40,637 bases of DNA, taken from the NCBI GenBank assembly GCA_030141605.1, contig JAQGDQ010000190.1, forward strand, positions 374,001 to 414,637. The letters run 5' to 3'. Numbering within the stretch: position 1 is the stretch's first letter; each line of letters opens with the position of its first letter. Positions 35,501-40,637 of the stretch are shown in pieces. Source of the DNA: Tubiluchus corallicola (taxonomy: Eukaryota; Priapulida; Priapulimorpha; Priapulimorphida; Tubiluchidae). The position numbers were made by a program, and so were the translations under genes. The notes under the pieces were generated by a model. It was not told the DNA's origin, did not search any database, and saw nothing but the letters and a program-made list of their open reading frames with translations.

Positions 35501-36003
35501 GGGAAATGTCCGAAGCCAAGAATTGTAAAATAAAATCTTTAGACATCCAACAGAAACATGACGACATCGCCAGCCTCGTCACAAGTTGGTCATTGGAAAG
35601 TAGACCTCCTCCTTTACCAGAAAGAAAACGCATTTCATCGCGTTCCGATTCACTCTTATGTCTCCCTCCCTCTGGACCAGATGTCACACTTACCGGACAT
35701 CACCCTGTCCCAAAAAAGGAAACGGAAACAGAAAGCAAACAGGTGTGTCAGAGCCAGTTACTGGACAGAAAGAATGGGTCTACACCAGACTACCAAAGTA
35801 CTTGTCTTGCAAACAATGAAAACCAGAATTTCAGTGGTCCTTTTCAAAGCAAGACAGAACCACCAAAACGACCACCGAAACCACAAGTTTTTCGTTGTGA
35901 CAAGAAATTGATGTCAAGCAGCTCAAATCAATTGTTAAAATTAAAAGACAGAGAGAACAGCAGGTTTTGTAACTTCAATGAGACATGTGTGTTACATTAT
36001 TGA
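29527..36003 (+). CDS. Class C G-protein-coupled receptor, bride-of-sevenless/GPRC5-like, six coding exons
   Basis: Exons 29527-29593, 30019-30210, 31474-31596, 32013-32161, 33035-33907 and 34489-36003 join in phase (1,1,1,0,0) into 972 residues. The order is: signal peptide (about 1-25); Venus-flytrap domain (about 40-480) with DLHFSKNGSCDG and FVDTCSNPEHS, matching the start of mGluR-type ectodomains; seven helices (about 517-540, 552-573, 583-611, 626-647, 670-692, 702-724, 733-755); and a 215-residue tail. Class C marks are C583 at helix 3 with loop cysteines 663/665, and YLPKLVRI in helix 7. The cysteine-rich linker of mGluR/CaSR receptors is absent. The tail has two class II SH3 motifs, PPLPER (842-847) and PKRPPK (927-932). 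The missing linker and the helix 3-4 pattern suggest the bride-of-sevenless/GPRC5 branch, which is inference. The ligand is unknown. In-frame TAATAA at 29497-29502 fixes the start. Confidence 0.9.
30019..30210 (+). CDS. Class C receptor, exon 2
   Basis: The acceptor is TTTCTTTACAG before 30019 and the donor TTTG|GTAAGT after 30210. It codes for the first strand and helix of the Venus-flytrap domain (YNIAVLLDLHF through GQEYIGAQYGLNVV). Confidence 0.9.
30688..30735. mobile_element. 48-bp hairpin element with a 5-7 bp flanking direct repeat
   Basis: Arms CCATGGAGTTATATACTAAT and its inverse (17 of 20 bases match) enclose a short AT loop. TCATA stands immediately before and after, extending to TCATACC if the arm bases are counted. 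This looks like a very small MITE or an insertion scar in intron 2 of the receptor gene. Confidence 0.4.
31063..31345 (+). repeat. (TGAA)n microsatellite with duplicated flank
   Basis: A pure GAATGAAT array around 31185-31258, flanked on each side by the same about 65-base block (AACGAATAAGC ... AAATAAAAACTAAATGA, near 31070 and 31265). It is inside intron 2 of the class C receptor. Confidence 0.92.
31474..31596 (+). CDS. Class C receptor, exon 3
   Basis: The acceptor is TTTATTGCAG before 31474 and the donor CTAG|GTATGA after 31596. It codes for LHFVDTCSNPEHSLSATLDL, the equivalent of the ILDTC segment of metabotropic glutamate receptors. Confidence 0.9.
   Translation, partial: ACILLTRVQIQSIVCQLLLTYCVVTITLLEMRARQKMGCC
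32013..32161 (+). CDS. Class C receptor, exon 4
   Basis: The acceptor is CATTATTGATAG before 32013 and the donor ACAA|GTATGT after 32161. It codes for VISKDYDARTSKILNAMEIP and PHLSFGESNN, the region that in relatives reads roughly as the first ligand-pocket strand (IPQISY-like). Confidence 0.88.
32402..32618 (+). repeat. (CTACA)n pentanucleotide microsatellite
   Basis: About 43 units of ACTAC with GCTAC and ATTAC variants, in intron 4 of the class C receptor. Because 5 is not a multiple of 3, all plus frames read open; this is not coding. Confidence 0.93.
32935..33012 (-). mobile_element. Possible SINE remnant in intron 4 of the class C receptor
   Basis: The minus strand has GTGTTCGAGTCCC, a good B box, preceded by TTAACTTGAATAACGTGC in the A-box position and followed by CCAACAAAGATTGCATTTCACC. 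The last part loosely resembles the CCACAATTTTTCACC body of the SINE at 219-332. It ends about 20 bases from the exon 5 acceptor. Confidence 0.35.
33035..33907 (+). CDS. Class C receptor, exon 5
   Basis: The acceptor is CTGTTTTACAG before 33035 and the donor ACGAGG|GTGAGT after 33907; phase 0 at both ends. At 291 codons it holds the second lobe of the Venus-flytrap domain, with an inner cysteine cluster (CHLLNKC) and N-glycosylation sequons near the membrane-proximal end. Confidence 0.9.
34489..36003 (+). CDS. Class C receptor, exon 6 (7TM and tail)
   Basis: The acceptor is TTATGTTTCAG at 34488. An upstream AG at 34462-34463 would break the phase. A single exon holds all seven helices and the cytoplasmic tail to TGA at 36003. 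Undivided 7TM exons occur in several class C receptor lineages. Confidence 0.92.
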   Translation: MGNFSLERIILEKTEFLQLLSAVEPFRKISSSSSTFSDYFGSVGQRWETIVMLACFVLGFIAAGGILLWVLWTSRGDGSPGGSDLSIALLVAIILMYFSGFTQMFTTSTSEFPSWCIVRYISRHMSYTLCYAIIMAQVIHLHSIANTGIGGRLKNTNLWITIIAISGIQLSLCVQFLVMGGKVYEEKFIDGDLKCACVHYQGISFLCHNAFNIIAVLLTLFCTLYVKLSLGTWEELMWYISVLVLNCMIWSVTVGTHFAAASEDGIIVTSVSMFLNASLTLCVLYLPKLVRIHQLKSDEADSDSVADEKSRSWWALNNSLPFYSTVTSEDFLTWAKDREMSEAKNCKIKSLDIQQKHDDIASLVTSWSLESRPPPLPERKRISSRSDSLLCLPPSGPDVTLTGHHPVPKKETETESKQVCQSQLLDRKNGSTPDYQSTCLANNENQNFSGPFQSKTEPPKRPPKPQVFRCDKKLMSSSSNQLLKLKDRENSRFCNFNETCVLHY

Positions 36004-36327
36004 CATTTATATGAATTCAAAGCTTGAGATAGTTTGACTCAGAACAGAGCTGCAAATTAGAAATTCCACCACTCCAATTCGTCATTTTATTATTTAGACG
36101 ACATCTTATCAGTTTTTCATTCATTTGTAGTTTTTTTAAATTAGCGTGATAGGATTTCTAATGTGGTTTGCATTTGGATATGTGTAAGGTCTTGGAGCCA
36201 GCGTGCCTCTTGACTGTTAATCAGGTGATTCTAATGATGAAATCAAATTTAATTTACGATTCCTACGCATTGTGAAATGGTGCTGTAATCTAGATAATAT
36301 TTAAAATATATACCTAACCACTATTAG

Positions 36328-36333
36328 AATAAA
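36328..36333 (+). terminator. Poly(A) signal of the class C receptor gene
   Basis: First AATAAA downstream of the stop codon at 36003, giving a 3' UTR of roughly 350 bases. Confidence 0.55.
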
Positions 36334-36367
36334 ATATGTTGAAAGTTCACAAAACATAGACGACTTT

Positions 36368-36410
36368 TTTATTTTTATGTAATAACTTCATTTTTCTTTC
36401 TTTCTTTATT
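36368..36410 (-). terminator. Poly(A) signals of the b561-type gene
   Basis: Two AATAAA hexamers on the minus strand (36405-36410 and 36368-36373), 23 and 60 bases beyond the stop at 36433. The distal one lies only 35 bases from the opposing gene's signal, so the two 3' ends abut or overlap. Confidence 0.5.
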
Positions 36411-36432
36411 TCATTTAATTTAATCGTTAGAC

Positions 36433-36722
36433 TTAGATTGGTTTTGCTTCGCTTTCGGTTTCTTTGTTCGCTGACTCTGTCTCTGCAGTTTCTAATTCAT
36501 AACAAGCTTTGTCGTCACTTTTCTCATCTTCTTCTTTAAGATAGCACGCATCATCATCATCCTCGCACTGGCATTTCTCGGCGAATATTTGCTTCAATTC
36601 CTCATCCACATTTCCACATGTTCTTCGATAAACAGTCATCGAAATGAACAACAGGAGCGCAGCACCCAAGTAACAGAACCACAGAATCATGGTAACCTGG
36701 GTGCCCATCTGCAGTACTACAC
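36433..36722 (-). CDS. b561-type gene, last coding exon
   Basis: The acceptor is TTTGAATTCAG before 36722 and the stop TAA at 36433-36435. It codes for the last helix (MGTQVTMILWFCYLGAALLL) and the acidic cytosolic tail. Confidence 0.75.
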
Positions 36723-37297
36723 CTGAATTCAAAAGTCAGTAATTAAATTGAAACGTCTATTGCTTAATGTGCGTAATAGCTTAATATTGTAATGCGGTAA
36801 TATTACTGAAGCGGATACTTGAAAGACGATAACAAATGTGTGGTAGCATTTAGCTTGCAATTGAGTAGCTTTTTTATAAAAATAGTTAGCAAAAAAGTCG
36901 AGTTATGAGCTATAACAGCAGCTTTATGAAATGCTAAAGTCTATTCAGCTTTCGGCAATGTCCTATAGTAGTTGCATTTGTGTATTTCATAATAACTAGT
37001 ATTTTAGCCGTTTGCCTGTTGGTTGTATCCAGTAAGTTGGACCTGCGATTGAAAAAAAAAATGGAGATATTAATAGATTAATACAATTGAAGGGAAAATA
37101 AACGACACCACTGGGCACAGCATACGCAGAAATAAATTATGATGCCTAATAAATGAAGAAGCAGAATTTTTTGCCCATTACCTAGAGAGATATTGACAAG
37201 GGCAAAAACCACGGCAATCCTGCCTGCTGTCATGTGATACAGTTCCCAGGCTTTCCGTTGTTTACTACATGGCTCTCCTTTCACTGACTTTGGTCTT
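36433..37297 (-). CDS. Cytochrome b561-type (ferric-chelate-reductase-1-like) membrane protein, 3' exons
   Basis: Two minus-strand exons, 37182-37297 and 36433-36722, join in phase 1 (CTAG|GTAATG donor, GAATTCAG acceptor). They read RPKSVKGEP, then WELYHMTAGRIAVV and ALVNISLGVV, then a last hydrophobic helix (about 22 residues), VYRR and an acidic tail ending EAKPI. In DOMON/cytochrome b561 proteins such as FRRS1, an FRP-like motif, a W..xH...GR helix carrying a heme-ligand histidine and a final helix close the domain in this order; the match is from memory of that family. Those proteins move electrons across membranes to reduce ferric iron or other acceptors. The 5' part, with the reelin/DOMON domains if present, lies upstream or beyond the window. 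The D/E-rich tail (EDDDDAC, EEDEKSDD) is unusual. Confidence 0.72.
37182..37297 (-). CDS. b561-type gene, penultimate exon
   Basis: The acceptor is AAATTATTGCAG before 37297 and the donor after 37182. It enters in phase 2 and leaves in phase 1. It carries the putative heme-ligand histidine in ELYHMTAGR. Confidence 0.75.
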
Positions 37298-38124
37298 CTG
37301 CAATAATTTCAAAACAATACTTATAAACAACAGGATATTATTTACGACAATAACGACTGCAGCTGTATTCAATTTCCAGTAGCACTGATGTCTCTGGAAA
37401 TCACCTTTCTAATTAACACAAACTGGCAAAATAAACAATATGCAGCGTGTATTTGCTTATAAGAGTTCTTTCAGGCATTATTATCTAGATGACCTTTTGT
37501 CCATGGCCCAGTGTTGTGGCTTTTTTTCATTTTTGGTTTGATAATAGAGATATTATTAATTCGTAACCATGTAGTTTGTTGTTAGTTTGACAATGAGTGA
37601 ACGACATCTAAATAGCCTGAGGTGAGGAAAATCTAGGTAACAGACAATGTAAGTTCAACAGACGATTAGAAAATAATAAAATTGTATAACATGTGCTGCT
37701 AAGCTCAGTGAACTCGGGTATGTTAAACTATTTATGTTTAACCCTATCGATTTTAAATAGCTGTGTTTAAATTGTTATTTTAGAAAAAGTGTTCATAACT
37801 TTAGTAATTCTGTAAGCCATGTTTTTCAAGTTTGAAGTACGCACAACACACACACACGCACACATTCACAGTAAATGACATGTATATCTTCAAGTCGCCT
37901 GCACAATGTTCATTTTCTCTTGATACGGTTTAGAGTTTTAGTTATTTAGATTAACTAGACACATAATTAAGATGTGTTTGCTTTTATTAAATGCTAAAAT
38001 ACTACTACTAAAATAATCAAGCAGTGCAGTCTAAGTTAAATGAAAAGCTTATACACAAAATCAAGTGTCAAGATCATTATATATGTTGTAATGACAATTC
38101 AAAACATTTTAAAGTATACTGCAC

Positions 38125-38218
38125 TTATATCCCATACCTACCAAAAGTTCAGCAAATAAAGAGATATTGAGAAAAGTAGGTCCCACCCAAAACAGTAGGC
38201 CTAACGTGCACTGAATTG
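38125..38218 (-). CDS. Possible further upstream exon of the b561-type gene
   Basis: After a good acceptor (TTCCTGTTCAG) the frame reads IQCTLGLLFWVGPTFLNISL then FAELLVGMGYK, a helix in the place where b561 domains have an LG....NP.. helix. The strong donor at 38141 (TTG|GTAGGT) leaves phase 0, which does not fit the next exon. A weaker donor at 38124 (ATAA|GTGCAG) gives the required phase 2. The usual histidine of this helix would be Gln. Intron retention, a pseudo-exon or a missed exon are alternatives. Confidence 0.35.
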
Positions 38219-38821
38219 CTGAACAGGAATCAGAGGGCTGAGAAGGGCTCGTGGAATGAGCAACGTATACTCGTGCCGACAGAAATCTCATCTGGAAACC
38301 ATCATGGCGAGTGGCTATACACCTTGCTTGAGTGCATTTGCAATTTCAGAATTGCACGTCTGGGTTTCGTTAATAGCTTCTTTATAGAGTCGACCAATCA
38401 GAAAGCGTTGACTTAAAATTTTAAACTACTCTTTTTATGTAAGGCATGCAAACAGCACTGCAATCTGTAGTGCTTTCCATGTTAAGTTTTACGTTAGTAG
38501 TTAATGCGACCAGGCACGTAACGCCCTTTTTAGTGATTATTTTCTACCCAAAATAAAAAAATATCGAGAAATAATTAAAGAAATGCGAATTCTGATTAGG
38601 GAAAGAAAAAAGAAAAGAAAATGAATTAAAGAATAAAAACTGTGATTAAGACATATCCCGAATAAATTAATTTAGTCTACCATACACAAACATGAAAGAT
38701 TTATTTAATTATTCATAATCTTAATTTTAAAAGTATTATTATTAATGATTTGTAATTATTTTTATTATATCAGTTTATCTTAGTTTTATCTGTAATTTCG
38801 TAAATATTTGTATATGCCTGA
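38219..38821. other. Gene-free stretch
   Basis: No further exon of the b561-type gene could be supported; AT-rich sequence only. Confidence 0.4.
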
Positions 38822-39010
<189 letters not shown>

Positions 39011-39021
39011 AGAATTTTGTG

Positions 39022-39640
39022 CACAAATCAACACAAAACCCACACCACACCACTCCACCTCATCACACCACACTGCACCACACCATAGCACTCCACCACA
39101 TCACACCACACAGCACCACACCACCCACCCACCTACACACCACACCACCCACACCATACCACTCCACCACATCACACCACACCACACCACACCATACCAC
39201 CATACCACCTACACACCACACCACCCACACCATACCACTCCACCACATCACACCACACTGCACCACACCATACCACTGCACCACCCACACACCACACCAC
39301 ACCACCCACACCATAATACTCCACCACATCACACCGCACAGCACCACACCATAACACCACACTGCACCACACCACCCACCAACCTACACACCACACCACA
39401 CCATACCGCTGCAGCACACCGCACCACCCACACACCACACCACACCACCCACACCATACGACTCCACCACATCACACCACACTGCACCACACCATACCAC
39501 AACACTCACCCACCCACACACCACACCACCCACTCCATACCACACTACCCACACCACACCCCACACACCCTATCACCCCACCACACCATCCATAGCACAA
39601 CACACAAAGCACACCACCACCACACCACATCAAATCCACC
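39022..39640 (+). repeat. CCACA/CCACC-type strand-asymmetric repeat tract
   Basis: About 600 bases of imperfect CCACACCACACC units with longer repeated phrases (CCATACCACTCCACCACATC recurs several times, spaced roughly 60-90 bases apart). The plus strand is almost free of G; the minus strand is therefore G/T-rich with many GGTGTGGTGGG phrases. All long open frames here are His/Pro/Thr repeats caused by the sequence. Confidence 0.95.
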
Positions 39641-39840
39641 ACCTCACGTGGTGATCATGATGTTGATGATGATGATGGTGGCAACGATGACGACACCTAT
39701 AGCACAAGCACCAACAGCACAGTATTACAACAAAACCATTCCAAACATTTTTCACAAAGTTGAAACTATGTGCTATAATATAATAAATAGCAAAGGCCCC
39801 GCAAAAGATTTTGCGTATAAATACACGTGTAATCAATAAT

Positions 39841-40079
39841 ACGCGAACATCCTACCTAGTTCACATTTATAACACAAAGCCCGTAACATCGTGCCTACTG
39901 TTTGTTTAACTAACGCAAAGCCTGTAGCTTTTTGCTGAATTAAAGTTATAAGATTATAGACAGAGTACAATGGATGACGTCACAACAATGCCTTTGCGTC
40001 AGCAGTTTTCTAAGCGAAAATTGCCAAAAATAGAACTCCTAACTAACTCGTTGATACTCCTCTCGGTGGACCTGCCCTA
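39841..40079. other. Short unremarkable spacer
   Basis: AT-rich DNA with no feature that I can support, between the CCACA tract and the GC-rich segment. Confidence 0.5.
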
Positions 40080-40556
40080 AAATATATCCCACATCATCGT
40101 GTAGCCTCGTTCTTCCTCTTTCTGATGAGCTATATATCTCCTTCCGAGAGTCCCACCGGGCGCCGCTAGAACGTTTTCCCGCATGCTGTTTGGTCAAAAT
40201 TTCGAAAAAATCGCGAGTTGGGTCCGGGAAAACGGCCGTTGCGGGGCGCCCTGGCCCTCTCGGGAATTCTAAATATGCCTACTACACCCACCGCTGAACG
40301 GGCTATCTATCCATACCCAGTACCCCCCTCGGCCCGTTCCCGTTCTCTACATCTCAGCCGTATAACTTTTGCAATTTTTTGCAAAAAACGGCCGAAAAAG
40401 GGCCATTTTTGGAGGTTTTTCGCCCCCCGTTCCTCCCGGTGAGCCCAATTCGAAAAATAAACCATCAATGGCACGACACTAGATCGAGGCCTTTCGTTTG
40501 ATGTATAGATCGCCGTAAATGGTGCCCTCGTCGGAGCTGTAGCCTCGAATCTTATA
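40080..40556. repeat. GC-rich repeat-like segment of unknown class
   Basis: The segment is sharply richer in G+C and CpG than the rest of the window (for example CCGGGCGCCGC near 40158, CGGCCGTTGCGGGGCGCCC near 40234) and ends in (TA)n(AAAT)n. A 10-base direct repeat TGTAGCCTCG brackets it (40100-40109 and 40538-40547). Both strands have short open frames without motifs. It resembles the body of a young transposable element or foreign insertion more than a gene. Confidence 0.45.
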
Positions 40557-40600
40557 TATATATAAATAAATAAATAAATAAATAAATATATATATACCAA
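40557..40600 (+). repeat. (TA)n(AAAT)n simple repeat
   Basis: ATATATATA followed by about six AAAT units and more TA, a common tail of retroelement insertions. Confidence 0.85.
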
Positions 40601-40617
40601 GAATATTAATATAAGAA

Positions 40618-40637
40618 ACTAGCCAAACCCCACAAAA
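40618..40637 (+). repeat. 20-bp direct repeat, right copy
   Basis: Exact copy of 38991-39010; the window ends at its last base, so its true extent is unknown. Confidence 0.9.

Noticed and set aside
40121-40165. Hammerhead ribozyme suggested by CTGATGAG
   Set aside because: No stem II directly after the core, and no GAAA with matching stem III in range.

Overview
The window is nuclear DNA of an invertebrate animal, and the phylum cannot be fixed from the sequence. It is strongly AT-rich. Genes are split by GT-AG introns and widely spaced. tRNA-derived SINEs, small inverted-repeat elements, minisatellites and long microsatellites fill the space between them. All gene models below were assembled by eye from reading frames, splice signals and codon phase; no search was run.

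Four protein-coding loci are supported. (1) A minus-strand gene of four coding exons (11203 down to 3542) encodes a 204-residue four-helix protein of the PMP22/claudin superfamily, closest to TMEM47. (2) A plus-strand gene with a single coding exon (20709-21968) encodes a 419-residue Golgi type II glycosyltransferase of family GT31 (beta-1,3-galactosyltransferase type). It has a probable 5' UTR exon ending at 20235 and a tiny upstream ORF that overlaps its start codon. (3) A plus-strand gene of six coding exons (29527-36003) encodes a 972-residue class C G-protein-coupled receptor. It has a signal peptide, a Venus-flytrap ectodomain, no recognisable cysteine-rich linker, seven helices and a cytoplasmic tail with SH3-ligand motifs; bride-of-sevenless/GPRC5-like is the best guess. 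(4) A minus-strand gene is seen only as its 3' exons (36433-37297, perhaps also about 38125-38218). It encodes the end of a cytochrome b561-type protein resembling ferric-chelate reductase 1, and it converges tail to tail on gene 3.

Layout: 1-3.5 kb, two tandem SINEs, a foldback element and empty AT-rich DNA; 3.5-11.3 kb, the TMEM47-like gene with repeats in its introns; 11.3-20 kb, gene-poor DNA with a 17-bp repeat, a 1.45-kb 49-bp satellite-like array and microsatellites; 20-22.8 kb, the GT31 gene with a probable MITE in its 3' UTR; 22.8-29.5 kb, gene-poor DNA with a GCN/CAG repeat, an unclassified dispersed repeat, a second SINE family and a 45-bp minisatellite; 29.5-36.3 kb, the class C receptor, with microsatellites in introns; 36.4-38.2 kb, the b561-type gene; 38.8-40.6 kb, a block of pure (TAA)n, a CCACA-type strand-asymmetric tract and a GC-rich repeat-like segment. 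The four proteins all act in membranes, but nothing indicates a shared pathway. There is no operon, CRISPR array or prokaryotic system.
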